DNA of 64,000 bases. Source: Peribacillus frigoritolerans (lineage in GTDB: Bacteria; Bacillota; Bacilli; Bacillales; DSM-1321). The notes below the pieces were generated by a model. It saw only the letters and a program-made list of their open reading frames with translations, did not search any database and had not been told where the DNA came from. A program made the translations under genes and the position numbers. Positions within the stretch are counted from its first letter, which is position 1; every line of letters begins with the position of its first letter. The stretch covers positions 4,630,778 through 4,694,777 of the forward strand of contig NZ_KV440950.1 of the NCBI RefSeq assembly GCF_001636405.1, read 5' to 3'. Positions 8,477 to 18,318 of this stretch are shown piece after piece.

Positions 8477-8533
8477 TTACAATGTACTCTCCTGAACATA
8501 AACTACGTGTCCCCCAACAATCGTTCTATTAAT
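8477..8533 (-). pseudogene. Amidohydrolase C-terminal remnant
   Basis: Eighteen codons between two stops read INRTIVGGHVVYVQESTL. This is the closing beta strand typical of amidohydrolases and dihydroorotase-like enzymes (..TIVGGKVVY..). It stands alone, downstream of an operon that contains an intact amidohydrolase, and is probably the stub of a lost gene. Confidence 0.35.
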
Positions 8534-8716
8534 CTATCCCTCTTTTAAATTTCAGCAAAGTATAACCAATTTTGAGAAAAAGGATTGCGCACAGCCTTAA
8601 TTACGATGTTGTAAGTGTAAAATAAGACAACAATCCCTAATTTAAAAACAGAATTAGCTTGATGGGTTATGTGATGGGATTCTCCTAAGAGAAAACACCT
8701 GCATTATTTTTACTGA

Positions 8717-9616
8717 TTAACTAAACAGCGCTTTGTTTGTTCCCTTTTTTGAAGGGGATGGGGTCGGGAGAATTTCTTTTTGCAATATAGGGCCGTATGT
8801 ATCGACACGACGGTCTCTAAAGAATTGCAGAATTTTTCTAGTCTCTTCTATTTCTTTTAAATCAATTTCTTGGACAATAATTCCTTCTTCCTCATCAAGT
8901 GAAGCTAAAATATTCCCGAATGTATCGCTAATGAATGAACCGCCGTAAAAATTCATGTCCTTTTCCTGGCCCACTCGATTTGTCGCAGCAACGAATACAC
9001 CATTAGAAATACCATGAGCGGAAATTGCCTTTTCCCAGGATGATCTTGTTGATATCTCGGGATGATCTGGCTCTGAACCAATAGCAGAAGGATAGAATAA
9101 TATTTCTGCACCTTGTAAGCTCAAAATTCGGGCAACTTCTGGATACCACTCATCCCAGCAAATCCCGACTCCTATTTTTCCATAAGCCGTTTCATAGACA
9201 GGATACCCAGTATTGCCTGGAACGAAATAATATTTTTCATGATACTGGGGACCATCCGGAATATGATTTTTCCTTGTAATCCCTAAACATTCCCCATCAG
9301 CATCAAATACAGCTGCACTATTAAAATAAATACCAGCACCTGCTCTTTCATAAAAAGGGACAATCAAGACAATGGCCAATTCCTTAGCCAATTCACCCAT
9401 TGCGGCCAATGTACCGCTATCTACATCTTCTGCTAAATCATAATTTTTCACACTAACCGTTTGCGGAAAATATTGCGAAGAAAATAATTCCTGCAAGCAA
9501 ACGATTTGTGCGCCTTTATTTACTGTTTCTTTTATTTTCCCTATCGTTTTTTGAATATTTTCCGCAATGAATTCCCCGCAATGAATTTGAATAAGCCCAA
9601 CTTTCACTTTTGACAT
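8717..9616 (-). CDS. Carbon-nitrogen hydrolase, N-carbamoylputrescine amidase / beta-ureidopropionase type
   Basis: ATG at 9616 gives a 299-aa protein beginning MSKVKVGLIQI, where the nitrilase fold starts; the longer frame from 9694 would overlap the previous gene and add a non-family extension. The triad is Glu43 (LQELF), Lys116 (TRKNH) and Cys153 (GICWDEWYPEVAR). The SSQYFPQ and CWDEWYPE stretches are typical of N-carbamoyl amidases, which release CO2 and ammonia from N-carbamoylated amines or beta-amino acids. It lies 34 bases downstream of an amidohydrolase gene and an APC permease in one operon, so uptake of an amide or cyclic ureide followed by two hydrolytic steps is likely (inference). 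Confidence 0.85.
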   Translation of the reverse strand: MSKVKVGLIQIHCGEFIAENIQKTIGKIKETVNKGAQIVCLQELFSSQYFPQTVSVKNYDLAEDVDSGTLAAMGELAKELAIVLIVPFYERAGAGIYFNSAAVFDADGECLGITRKNHIPDGPQYHEKYYFVPGNTGYPVYETAYGKIGVGICWDEWYPEVARILSLQGAEILFYPSAIGSEPDHPEISTRSSWEKAISAHGISNGVFVAATNRVGQEKDMNFYGGSFISDTFGNILASLDEEEGIIVQEIDLKEIEETRKILQFFRDRRVDTYGPILQKEILPTPSPSKKGTNKALFS

Positions 9617-9650
9617 TTTCTCACTACCTACCTTTTTATCATTTTTTATC

Positions 9651-11276
9651 TTACACAGTTGTGACGACCGGGTTTTCATATACGATCTTCCCATCCATGA
9701 TCGTCATCTTTACTTCTGTTTCAAGAATTTCCTCTGTTGATATGCTAAATAAGTTTTTATTTAATACTGCGATATCCGCTATCTTTCCAGCTTCCAAAGT
9801 GCCCAATTCCTTTTCTCTGAAAGACCCGAATGCCGGTGTAGCCGTGTAATACTTTAACGCTTGTGCTAATGTTACTCCTTCCGACTCTTGCCACGCCTTC
9901 CCGGTTAAATCTTTTCTCGTGATTGCCTGATAAATGCCCATCATGGGATTTAAGGGCACTACAGGAAAATCTGTACCAAAGGCAATTTTTGCACCAGTAT
10001 CCACGAGTGTTTTGATTGGATAATAGAGTGGTTGTTGTTTTTCACTGATTCTGGCCGTATATGCCTCACTTTCCATTAATTCAATATGTTTAGGTTGAAA
10101 TGAGGCGATTACATTTAATTCCTTAAAGCGATGAACATCGTCTGGGTGCAATACCTCCACATGTTCAATGACATGTCTGGCATCTCTTTCCCCATTTACG
10201 TTCCTCGCTTCTTCAAATGCATCCAATGCTAAGCGGACAGCACCGTTGCCAATAGCATGGAAACGAATTTGAAATTTTTCCTTATCTGCCTTTTTTACTA
10301 ATTGTTTAATTGTTTCAGCTGGATAAGTGGTCCCGCCTTTTGTTTCAGGACGGTCTTTATAATGATCCAATAAAAAAGCAGTATGACTAGTCACGACACC
10401 ATCTATAAATTGTTTTAATCCAGAAAAGGTAAGCTTGTCTGACTGATAATTTTTTTGTAATTCCTTGGCGGCAGCTACATCCATTTTTAACTCCGGCGAA
10501 AAGTGAATTCTGGTTGTTAGTAACCCTTCTCTCTCAAATTCCTTAAAAATTTCAAGGTCGTCTAGTGGATTCGGAGCAATTTTAGCTCCGTATAAATCAT
10601 TAACGGATGTGATTCCCAACCTTTTTGTTTCATTAAGAAAACCTTGGAATAGGTTTTCACGTTTTTCTTTCGGTAATTTGTATGCATGTTCTGATGCATA
10701 CCCAATTGCCTGTTCAAATAGAAGGCCTGTCAGTTCCCCATTTTCATCTTTTCCAATTTCTCCATATTCCGGATCTGGAGTATCCTTCGTTAATTGGATC
10801 ATCTCCATCGCTTTACTATTGATCCATGCGTAATGCACTTCTGCATTGAATAATAAAACGGGACGATCACAAATATATTTATCCAGTGTTGTTCTATGTG
10901 GGAGCACTTTATTCTTCCACTTGGTATGATCCCAGCCAACACCGAATATCCACTCATCATTTGGTCTCGTTTCTGCAAATTCAGCTACTATTTTGGCCGC
11001 ATCTTCTTCTGAAGCTGCATCAAATAATTTGGCACTATCCTTCTGTAAAATGCTTCCCATCATAATGTGCATATGAAAATCATGAAATCCCGGAATGATC
11101 AGCCCCTCTTCGAAGTCATACACCTTTGTTTGATCTCCAAGAAATGACATTATATCTTCTTTAGAACCGATTTTAATCATTTTATTATCTTTAATAGCGA
11201 TAGCTGCCTGTATAGGCTCATCCTGTAATCCAGTAAAAACATGTTGACCAGAAAGAATGATGTCTGCATTTACCAT
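9651..11276 (-). CDS. Amidohydrolase family 3 (YtcJ-like)
   Basis: 541 aa with AAGGAGG before the ATG at 11276. An N-terminal beta domain is followed by the metal motif GFHDFHMHI near residue 65, then FHAIGNGAV, HVIEHVEVLHPDDV and FGTDFPVVPLNP, the His and Asp positions of the amidohydrolase barrel. The C-terminal strand domain closes with IMDGKIVYENP. YtcJ-type enzymes hydrolyse amides, carbamates or cyclic imides; substrates are mostly unknown. The gene sits between an APC permease (27-base gap) and a C-N hydrolase (34-base gap). No signal peptide is seen, so it acts in the cytoplasm, unlike the lipoprotein paralogue at 13379-15109. Confidence 0.88.
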   Translation of the reverse strand: MVNADIILSGQHVFTGLQDEPIQAAIAIKDNKMIKIGSKEDIMSFLGDQTKVYDFEEGLIIPGFHDFHMHIMMGSILQKDSAKLFDAASEEDAAKIVAEFAETRPNDEWIFGVGWDHTKWKNKVLPHRTTLDKYICDRPVLLFNAEVHYAWINSKAMEMIQLTKDTPDPEYGEIGKDENGELTGLLFEQAIGYASEHAYKLPKEKRENLFQGFLNETKRLGITSVNDLYGAKIAPNPLDDLEIFKEFEREGLLTTRIHFSPELKMDVAAAKELQKNYQSDKLTFSGLKQFIDGVVTSHTAFLLDHYKDRPETKGGTTYPAETIKQLVKKADKEKFQIRFHAIGNGAVRLALDAFEEARNVNGERDARHVIEHVEVLHPDDVHRFKELNVIASFQPKHIELMESEAYTARISEKQQPLYYPIKTLVDTGAKIAFGTDFPVVPLNPMMGIYQAITRKDLTGKAWQESEGVTLAQALKYYTATPAFGSFREKELGTLEAGKIADIAVLNKNLFSISTEEILETEVKMTIMDGKIVYENPVVTTV

Positions 11277-11303
11277 TATTATCCTCCTTGATGCATAAAG
11301 CTT

Positions 11304-12659
11304 TTATGCTTTAATTTCTTTTTCAATCGCACTATCAATGGAAAGCTCTGGCGGCCGCTTACTAAACATTTTCGTATTTGAAAGCAGCATGATGACACCA
11401 ATTCCGAACCATCCTAGTCCGAGTAAAAGTGCCTTTGAATCAAGACTGGTCCATAACCAAATTGTGAAACTCGTACCAATCATTGGAAGTATTAGATATT
11501 TAAGTGCATTAATTCCTTTTCGCTGTTTTTCTCTAATAAAATAATGGGAGATAACCGAAAGATTGACAAAAGTAAATGCAACAAGCGCCCCAAAGTTAAT
11601 AAAGGATGAGGCTGTCACTAAATCAACAAATAAAGCAGATAAAGCAAAAATACCCACTAAGATGATGTTGTATGTTGGAGTTTGAAATTTCGGATGAATA
11701 TGACCAAATATTTTCTTTGGAAGAACTCCATCTCTCCCCATCGCATACAAAAGCCGCGAAACACTTGCATGAGCTGATAAACCGGAAGCCAGCCCCCCGG
11801 TAATGTATCCTGCTAGAAAAATAGATTGAAATAAATGACCCCCGATGTACATGGCAATTTCCAAGGAAGCGGAATCTGGATCTTTAAAGGCTTGGAAATT
11901 CGGGTAAACAAGGTGACTGATGTATGAGATGGCGACAAACAGACCTCCTCCTATTAATGCGACGAGGAAAATGGCCTTTGGTATCATTTTTTTCGGATTA
12001 ATGGTCTCCTCCGAAAATGTGGTTACAGCGTCAAATCCTAAAAAAGATAAACATAAAATGGAAGATCCTGCCAATACTAAAGATAGCGGTATATCGCCAT
12101 TCACGAATGGAGAACCCATGAATAATGTTCCTGAACCCATTCCGTTCAGTAACCCTTTAATCGAGAGGAATGTAAATATAACGATTATTAAGAATTGAAA
12201 GGCAACTAATAATAGATTTATTTTTGTTGCTATTTTCACTCCAATTATATTTACAGCGGTGATTAAAATGACAAAGACAATTAACCAGACGGAAAAGGGA
12301 ACGGATGGAAAATACGCGTTTAAGTAAATGGCGATCAATAATCCATTGATCATTGGCAAAAATAAATAGTCCAATAGGATGACCCATCCCACTAAGAATC
12401 CAAGGTGAGGATTAAGGGCCTTTTGAGTAAATGTATAAGCAGAACCGGCAACAGGGTAGGCTTTGACCATTTGACCATAACTATAGGCTGTAAACAACAT
12501 ACCTACCAAAGCTATGATATAAGCAGCCGGCACCATCCCTTTCGTTATTTCCGCAACAACCCCATAAGTTGAAAAAACTGTTGTAGGTGCCATATAAGCC
12601 AATCCAAATAGCACTAAGGGAAATACTGTTAACGAACGTCTTAATTTTGCATTCTCCAT
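11304..12659 (-). CDS. APC superfamily amino acid/amine permease
   Basis: 451 aa with about twelve hydrophobic helices. The N-terminal FGLAYMAPTTVFSTYGVVAE and the helix-6 stretch FLGFDAVTTFSEETINPKK are diagnostic of the APC family. ATG at 12659 follows GGTGGAGTG. It is the first gene of an operon with the YtcJ-type amidohydrolase and the carbamoyl amidase, so it probably imports their substrate. Two tandem dyads and a longer inverted repeat in the upstream spacer (12738-12834) are candidate operators. Confidence 0.9.
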   Translation of the reverse strand: MENAKLRRSLTVFPLVLFGLAYMAPTTVFSTYGVVAEITKGMVPAAYIIALVGMLFTAYSYGQMVKAYPVAGSAYTFTQKALNPHLGFLVGWVILLDYLFLPMINGLLIAIYLNAYFPSVPFSVWLIVFVILITAVNIIGVKIATKINLLLVAFQFLIIVIFTFLSIKGLLNGMGSGTLFMGSPFVNGDIPLSLVLAGSSILCLSFLGFDAVTTFSEETINPKKMIPKAIFLVALIGGGLFVAISYISHLVYPNFQAFKDPDSASLEIAMYIGGHLFQSIFLAGYITGGLASGLSAHASVSRLLYAMGRDGVLPKKIFGHIHPKFQTPTYNIILVGIFALSALFVDLVTASSFINFGALVAFTFVNLSVISHYFIREKQRKGINALKYLILPMIGTSFTIWLWTSLDSKALLLGLGWFGIGVIMLLSNTKMFSKRPPELSIDSAIEKEIKA

Positions 12660-12737
12660 GTATCACTCCACCCTTATTCGTGATTAATTAATTTATATGC
12701 AAATACCATACCAAGCGGAGATTGATTATTTAACGGT

Positions 12738-12766
12738 TTAATTATCGGTATATTCCCAATAATTAA
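12738..12766. promoter_or_regulatory. Inverted repeat upstream of the APC permease operon
   Basis: TTAATTAT (12738) and ATAATTAA (12759) flank a 13-base centre containing GG and CC in symmetric positions. It lies 80-107 bases upstream of the permease start and is an operator candidate. Confidence 0.4.
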
Positions 12767-12799
12767 AATATACGGACTATTTAATGGATTACTAGTTTT

Positions 12800-12834
12800 A
12801 TGCAATATTGCATCAATTAATTATGATTGCATAA
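12800..12834. promoter_or_regulatory. Tandem palindromes upstream of the APC permease operon
   Basis: ATGCAATATTGCAT (12800-12813) is a perfect 14-bp palindrome. It is followed 7 bases later by TTATGATTGCATAA (12821-12834), whose arms TTATG/CATAA are also symmetric. The pair shares the ATTGCAT sequence, suggesting two operators for one regulator. Confidence 0.4.
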
Positions 12835-13085
12835 TAGTCATTAGCTACGTAGATGTCTCACCGTGTATTCTGGTTCATACGAATAAGGTTCGAAATAAGC
12901 TACGTGCCGTAATGGGGTCATCGTTAAATTGTATCTGATATGACACGCAAATCCCGCGATTGTTTAAGATGCGATTAATGCTTATTACTACTGTGTCATA
13001 TAGAAAAAGCCCTCAAAATTCATTTATTTATTTATTTATGAGTATAAGAAAAGGGACTACGAACATCCCTCCCCTTGAAACTACA
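12835..13085. other. Gene-free stretch with a spaced inverted repeat
   Basis: ATATGACAC at 12938-12946 is repeated inverted (GTGTCATAT) at 12993-13001. No T-run follows and no coding frame is seen. Confidence 0.3.
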
Positions 13086-13345
13086 TTATTCGACATCAAC
13101 TTGGTAACCCAGGTCTTTCTTGCAATCTTTTTGCCACTTATTAATTAAAGGATCATTACAAGTTTTAAGGGTGTTATACGCATCCTTGGATATCAACCCA
13201 TCTTTTTTATGCTTGCCAAGTAACTGTTAAACCTTTTAATGAGCTTGACAATCCTTTTGTCTGCTTCCAGTTTTTCAAAACGGACCAAGGTATCCAAATG
13301 TACCTGTAGTGAACGGGCAACACATGGTTGACAATTTCCCTATCT
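13086..13345 (-). pseudogene. Decayed reading frame of unknown family
   Basis: Two overlapping reverse-strand frames join by one frameshift near 13210. The upstream part reads LVRFEKLEADKRIVKLIKRF and the downstream part KHKKDGLISKDAYNTLKTC, NDPLINKWQKDCKKDLGYQ, ending in a stop at 13086. The helical, charged composition looks coding, but no start or ribosome site is visible. The family is not recognised. Confidence 0.3.
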
Positions 13346-13378
13346 TCTTCGAATTGTTCAATCTTTATATAGGATGAA

Positions 13379-15109
13379 TTAATAATTAGGATGACGGAAT
13401 ACTTCCTTCCCCTCGAAAAAAGTCATCAAGACCTTCGCTTCACCAATTGACGTTACTGGAATCTGAAAGAGATTTTTGTCTAAAACGATCAAGTCCGCTT
13501 TCTTGCCCGCCTCTATAGAACCTCTTTCATCCTCTTGGAAAATCAAATGAGCTCCGTTGATTGTATAGCTAGTAATCATATCTTCGAGAGAAGCTTTTTC
13601 CTTAGGCCACACTACTTTATTTAGACCGTCTTCTGTGGTTTTGTCTGGATCCAATCTCGTTATCCCTACTTCTAATCCTGTAAGGGGATACATATCTCTT
13701 TTAAAAGTATCTGTTGAAGGGAAATCACTCGATGAAGCAACCGGTATTCCGGCTTCAAAATAGCTACCCATATGATTAAGTTCCTTCAACCCCTCACCTC
13801 TTACATTGGTATACCAGTCCTTACCAAACCAGGAAGGTTGAGGAGCAGGTATTACTCCTAAGTCCTTAAACCGGGCAACATCATCTTCCTTTACCCAGTC
13901 TAAATGGGTGATTACATGACGCGAATCCCTTTTTCCATTTAATTTAGCCGCATATTCAAAAGCGTCTAAAGCATTATGAGATGGGTAAAACCCCTGATTG
14001 CCAATTGCATGGATATAGACGCGAAAACCTTCTTTATCCAAAGCTGCCACGGTCTTCTCTAATACATTTTGATCCCAAACTAGTTTATTTTCTCCGACAC
14101 CATCAGCAAATATTTTAATTGTATCTATCTTGTACGACTTTCCTTGATATTTGTCACGGAGTTCTTTTAATCCCCCGATTTGCTTTGTCCCTTTGTTTTC
14201 ATCAGCCCATAACCCTAAATCGTATCTCACGGTCAATTTACCCGCATTATCAAGCTCTTTAAATGCTTTAAGCAAACTTTCCGTTGGGTAGTGAACAGGC
14301 ACGAATACTGAGGTAACTCCATCCTCTGCAGCTGTTTTCTGCCAAGTTAAAAGCGTCTTTTTATACTGCTTTACCGTATAGTCCGGTTGGGGAAGAACGT
14401 TAATTACAAGGTTTTCGGCGGAAAATTCGTTTAAAATTCCTGTCGGCTCTCCTGTTTTAGGATCACGTTCAATAGTCCCGCCTTGCGGATCAGGGGTGTT
14501 TTTGTCTATCCCTGCAATCTCAAGAGCCTTTGAGTTGACTAATATACTGTGATGGCCGTTTGATATAAAGACAGCAGGTATATCAGGGACAACTTGGTCA
14601 AGCAATTCTTTAGGAGCCAGCCCTCTGGATTTGCTATCTCGTTTGATGTCATCCCAGCCTACTCCACGTAATTGCTTTATATTGGGATGCTCTTTTAAGT
14701 AATCCTTGATGGCCTGTTGGCGTTTTTCCACTGTGGAATAAGGATTGAGACTTAGCCAAAAAAGGCTTTCTGCCATTAGGTACGCATGGTTATGACTGTC
14801 GGTAAACCCAGGCATGACCATTTTCCCCTTTAGATCAATCACTCTGGTATCGTTCCCTTTGAAGGCTGCAACTCCCTTGTTATCACCAACGTAAAGAATC
14901 TTGCCATTCTTAACCGCAACTGCTTTCTCCCAACTTCGATCTTTATCAACTGTGTAAACTTCACCGTTTTTAAAAATCAAATCAGCCGTTTGATTCGAAG
15001 TTACCTTCCCAGTCACATTATTCGAACTTTTCTTTTCCAACGAACACCCGGTAAATACCGAACTAAAAAGCAAAGCTATAAAAAAAAGGAAGAAATATTT
15101 TTTCTTCAT
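13379..15109 (-). CDS. Lipoprotein amidohydrolase (YtcJ-like, extracytoplasmic)
   Basis: ATG at 15109 is chosen because AAAGGGG lies upstream and the protein then begins with a signal peptide (MKKKYFFLFFIALLF) ending in the lipobox SVFTGC; the cysteine would be lipidated and the enzyme held on the outer face of the membrane. The mature 550-residue part has GFTDSHNHAYL (metal His pair), YIHAIGNQGFYPS, HVITHLDWVKEDD and ASSSDFPSTDT, the amidohydrolase family 3 pattern. A membrane-anchored YtcJ-type enzyme is less usual than the cytoplasmic form. An MFS transporter gene lies 101 bases upstream on the same strand, so surface hydrolysis followed by import is plausible (inference). A decayed copy of its N-terminal region lies at 16579-16725. 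Confidence 0.85.
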   Translation of the reverse strand: MKKKYFFLFFIALLFSSVFTGCSLEKKSSNNVTGKVTSNQTADLIFKNGEVYTVDKDRSWEKAVAVKNGKILYVGDNKGVAAFKGNDTRVIDLKGKMVMPGFTDSHNHAYLMAESLFWLSLNPYSTVEKRQQAIKDYLKEHPNIKQLRGVGWDDIKRDSKSRGLAPKELLDQVVPDIPAVFISNGHHSILVNSKALEIAGIDKNTPDPQGGTIERDPKTGEPTGILNEFSAENLVINVLPQPDYTVKQYKKTLLTWQKTAAEDGVTSVFVPVHYPTESLLKAFKELDNAGKLTVRYDLGLWADENKGTKQIGGLKELRDKYQGKSYKIDTIKIFADGVGENKLVWDQNVLEKTVAALDKEGFRVYIHAIGNQGFYPSHNALDAFEYAAKLNGKRDSRHVITHLDWVKEDDVARFKDLGVIPAPQPSWFGKDWYTNVRGEGLKELNHMGSYFEAGIPVASSSDFPSTDTFKRDMYPLTGLEVGITRLDPDKTTEDGLNKVVWPKEKASLEDMITSYTINGAHLIFQEDERGSIEAGKKADLIVLDKNLFQIPVTSIGEAKVLMTFFEGKEVFRHPNY

Positions 15110-15210
15110 CGTAATCAAACCCCTTTCGATTGATTTTTTCACCCTAGTAATCAAATTTCTATAGGAACTAAAAAAAATTTGATATTGAACTATTTAATCC
15201 ACTTGAAATA

Positions 15211-16494
15211 CTAAAAATTCATTGGTAATTGCTCAGTTGTATTTAGTAAAGAGGTATCTGGTTTCACAAACACCCACATTATAGCTGCAATAAACACAGG
15301 GATTACCGTTACTCCTAAAGTGATATTCCAACCAAAGTTTTCTGCTGACCACCCACATAATAACGGTGATACAAATGCTCCTAAATTCCCCCATAAGTTC
15401 ATCCAACCTGAAACTGATCCAGAAAAGTTTCTCCCTAAGTCTGTAGCTGCGGCCCAAGAACACACTACTGTGAATCCGAGTGAGCCCAAGCATAATGATA
15501 ACCACAAAACATTCATATATGGTGATACTGTCATAACAGCCAGGTACATTGAAATAATAAATACTAATAAGCCTGATATTGCTAAAGAGGATCTAGATAT
15601 TTGTTTTGAAAATCCTTTATGCACTAAGTAGTCTGAAAGAATACCACCAGACATTACAGTTATCAGAATTGCCAACCATGGTAGGCTTGCAGCAAATCCC
15701 ATTTTACTTAATGAGAATCCCCTATCTTCCAATAGATAAGTAGGTAACCAAACTAAAAAGAAAGTAATAATATATAAAACAACAAAATACTGCACTCCTA
15801 ACGCCCAAAATTGAGAGTTTTTCAGAAAATTACTCCAAGGTGCCCTTACTTTAGCAGTTTCAACAATTTCTCTGTTTTCAAGTATATATTCTTTTTCTTG
15901 TTCATTAACTAATTTGTGAATTTCAGGATAGTCCCTGGCAATAACGTACCATACAGCTGCAATCATTATTCCTAAAATACCAAAAATGTAAAATACAGCT
16001 TGCCAGCCAAAGTATTGATAGATATAAACCGTAACGATAGGGGCTATAACTGGTCCAAAATATGAACCTGCCAATAAGGCACTAGAAGCTCTAGCTTTTT
16101 CATCTTTTCTAAACCAGTTTGTATTAAATACGGCGTTAGATGGAAACATTGGTCCTTCACCTATTCCAAATAAGAATCTCACTACATACAAAAGACTGTG
16201 AGATTTCACTAAACCTGTAAGACCTGTAAATACTGACCACCAAATAAGGGAAAATGCAATCATTTTCCTTGGCCCGAATTTTTCCGCCAAAATTCCAGCT
16301 GGAATTTGAACTAACGCGTAACCTAATGAGAATAATGATGCAAGCATACCAAACTGAACTTTATCCAATCCTAAATCATCCATCATAGGCTTTGCTATTA
16401 TAGAAATATTTGACCTATCCATGTAAGCGATTACACCGATGATGAAGAAAAACAGTGCAAGTCCCCATCTAACCTTTGTTGGCTTCTTTTTCAA
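15211..16494 (-). CDS. MFS transporter, anion:cation symporter (sugar acid/carboxylate) type
   Basis: TTG at 16494 is the likely start (GGGGAGG, 6-base spacing), giving 427 aa beginning LKKKPTKVRWGLALF; the upstream ATG at 16527 lacks a ribosome site. Twelve membrane helices are evident, with YMDRSNISIIAKPMM after helix 1 and RFLFGIGEGPMFPSNA before helix 4, both standard in the hexuronate/glucarate/phthalate permease group. It shares the strand with the lipoprotein amidohydrolase downstream and may import its product. It is a different paralogue from the frameshifted MFS gene at 3915-5218. Confidence 0.88.
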   Translation of the reverse strand: MKKKPTKVRWGLALFFFIIGVIAYMDRSNISIIAKPMMDDLGLDKVQFGMLASLFSLGYALVQIPAGILAEKFGPRKMIAFSLIWWSVFTGLTGLVKSHSLLYVVRFLFGIGEGPMFPSNAVFNTNWFRKDEKARASSALLAGSYFGPVIAPIVTVYIYQYFGWQAVFYIFGILGIMIAAVWYVIARDYPEIHKLVNEQEKEYILENREIVETAKVRAPWSNFLKNSQFWALGVQYFVVLYIITFFLVWLPTYLLEDRGFSLSKMGFAASLPWLAILITVMSGGILSDYLVHKGFSKQISRSSLAISGLLVFIISMYLAVMTVSPYMNVLWLSLCLGSLGFTVVCSWAAATDLGRNFSGSVSGWMNLWGNLGAFVSPLLCGWSAENFGWNITLGVTVIPVFIAAIMWVFVKPDTSLLNTTEQLPMNF

Positions 16495-16578
16495 AATCTC
16501 CCTCCCCTTTATGGATAATAGAATCATGATATTTATTTTTTTGCTTAACTTCAGATTTCAATTTCATACTCAAAGTTT

Positions 16579-16725
16579 TCACCAACGTAAAGCATCTCTT
16601 CACCCCTACCAGCAACAGCTACCGCCCAACTTTAATCTTCATCAACTGTGAAAACGTTACTATTTTAAAGATGAAATCAAACGTTTGATTCGATTTTTCT
16701 TCACCAACGATCTCCCAGTAGAAAA
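16579..16725 (-). pseudogene. Decayed duplicate of the amidohydrolase N-terminal region
   Basis: Bases 16579-16696 align with 14883-15000 of the intact lipoprotein amidohydrolase gene at roughly 70 percent by eye, without a gap: both start TCACCAACGTAAAG, share CATCAACTGTG/TATCAACTGTG, and end CGTTTGATTCGA. The reading frame is interrupted and most of the gene is gone. This is the relic of a tandem copy that once sat upstream of the MFS gene. Confidence 0.65.
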
Positions 16726-16762
16726 CAAACCATTACCCACCTATTGGATTTTCTGAATCCTT

Positions 16763-18076
16763 TTAGTCGATTGTTCTACTTTCAGAGAGAGGAATACTGT
16801 TATTTTGACTATTTCGGACAAATAATACTGAAATAAGAGAGGCGATACAAAGAAATACTAAAAATAATGCTAGCGGAATCCAAGAATTATTGTAAGCGCC
16901 GACTAATATAGTCGCAATCATTGGAGCAGTTCCACCAAATAATGCAGAGCCTGTTTGATAACCAAGTGTTATTCCTGTATAACCAACATTCGTACTGAAC
17001 ATTTCAGTAAACATTGTCCCGATAGTCGCCGCAATTGGAGGCCATAGAATTCCTAATCCTACTATTGAAATAACATATAACCAAGGAGTGGATTGTAAGG
17101 AAAACAAATAAAAGTATGGAAAGGCAAAAAGAGTTATCCCGATTGTCCCAATAAGAAAAACACGTTTACGGCCAATTTTATCAGACAACATTCCCATAAA
17201 TGGCATGCAAATTGCTGTAACGATTGTTGCCACCGTAACTACATTTAAAGCTGTAGTCCTTGAAAAACCCTGTGTTTCCGTAGCATAGGAGATGAAAAAT
17301 GTGGAAAACAAATAGAATGGGCCCACTTCAACACATTTTGCACCTAAAGAAATCAATACCGCTCTCCAATGATATCGCAGTGTCTCAAAGAGAGGAATTT
17401 TTACGACGTTTCCTTTTTCTTTCTCTTCTTTGAATGCCGAGGTTTCCTCAATCCCTTTTCGTATCCAAATACCAATAACAACCAAAATCGCACTTAAGAC
17501 AAATGGCACTCTCCATCCCCATGATAGAAATTGTGATTCTGGAAGTAAACTCATTAATGAAATGGAAAATGTCCCAAGTAACATCCCAAGAGGGATACCC
17601 ATTGCAGGAAAGCTTCCAAAAAAGCCACGTCTTTCTTTAGGCGCAGATTCAACCGCTAGGAGTATTGCTCCTCCCCATTCTCCGCCAAGCCCGATACCTT
17701 GAACGAGACGAAAGAAAACAAGGAGGATTGGTGCCCAAAGCCCTATCATGCTATATGTTGGAAGGAGTCCAATACAGACGGTAGAAACGCCCATTAATAA
17801 AAGTGAAAGCACGAGAGTATTTTTCCTGCCAAACTTGTCTCCCAAATGACTAAATACAAGCCCTCCAAGAGGTCGTATAAAAAAAGTGATGCCAAAAGAT
17901 GCATAAGCAAGCAATAAACTTACAAATGGATCATCATTAGGAAAATACAGTTTATTAAACACAAGTGCAGCAACGGTTCCATAAAGAAAGAAATCATAAA
18001 ATTCAATGGTACTGCCAAGTAAACTCGCAAATAATATCTTTTTTGATTTCTTGTCCAGTTTCTTTTTCCCACTCAA
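16763..18076 (-). CDS. MFS transporter, metabolite:H+ symporter (MHS) family
   Basis: 437 aa starting at a TTG (18076) with GGAGGTG 7 bases upstream. The motifs GSTIEFYDFFLYGTVAALVF in helix 1, SHLGDKFGRKNTLV in the first cytoplasmic loop and RLVQGIGLGGEWGGAILL in helix 4 are characteristic of KgtP/ProP/ShiA-type carriers, which import dicarboxylates, shikimate, betaine or aromatic acids with protons. A perfect 32-bp palindrome lies 243 bases upstream, of the same type seen ahead of the monooxygenase cluster and the GntR gene, which ties this transporter to that cluster (inference). Confidence 0.9.
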   Translation of the reverse strand: MSGKKKLDKKSKKILFASLLGSTIEFYDFFLYGTVAALVFNKLYFPNDDPFVSLLLAYASFGITFFIRPLGGLVFSHLGDKFGRKNTLVLSLLLMGVSTVCIGLLPTYSMIGLWAPILLVFFRLVQGIGLGGEWGGAILLAVESAPKERRGFFGSFPAMGIPLGMLLGTFSISLMSLLPESQFLSWGWRVPFVLSAILVVIGIWIRKGIEETSAFKEEKEKGNVVKIPLFETLRYHWRAVLISLGAKCVEVGPFYLFSTFFISYATETQGFSRTTALNVVTVATIVTAICMPFMGMLSDKIGRKRVFLIGTIGITLFAFPYFYLFSLQSTPWLYVISIVGLGILWPPIAATIGTMFTEMFSTNVGYTGITLGYQTGSALFGGTAPMIATILVGAYNNSWIPLALFLVFLCIASLISVLFVRNSQNNSIPLSESRTID

Positions 18077-18318
18077 TTTAACACACCTCCGAATTAGTTA
18101 TATTTCTGGATGTGGTTTCTTAGATGTTGAAGAATTATCAAGATGGCCTTCCGATAATTCTTCCACATTTTCTTTAATAGAAGGTAAAAGGTGCAACATC
18201 ATTAATAACGAACTACTCCCCCGATAAAGAGAGTCTGACTCTTACCTCTCGTATTGCTTTTCCACCCGTAATCATCTTGAACATGAGTAAATGAGCTTTT
18301 AATTCAATATGTATTATG

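Noticed and set aside
12938..13001. Spaced inverted repeat ATATGACAC/GTGTCATAT as a possible MITE end
   Set aside because: No target-site duplication and no second copy in the window.
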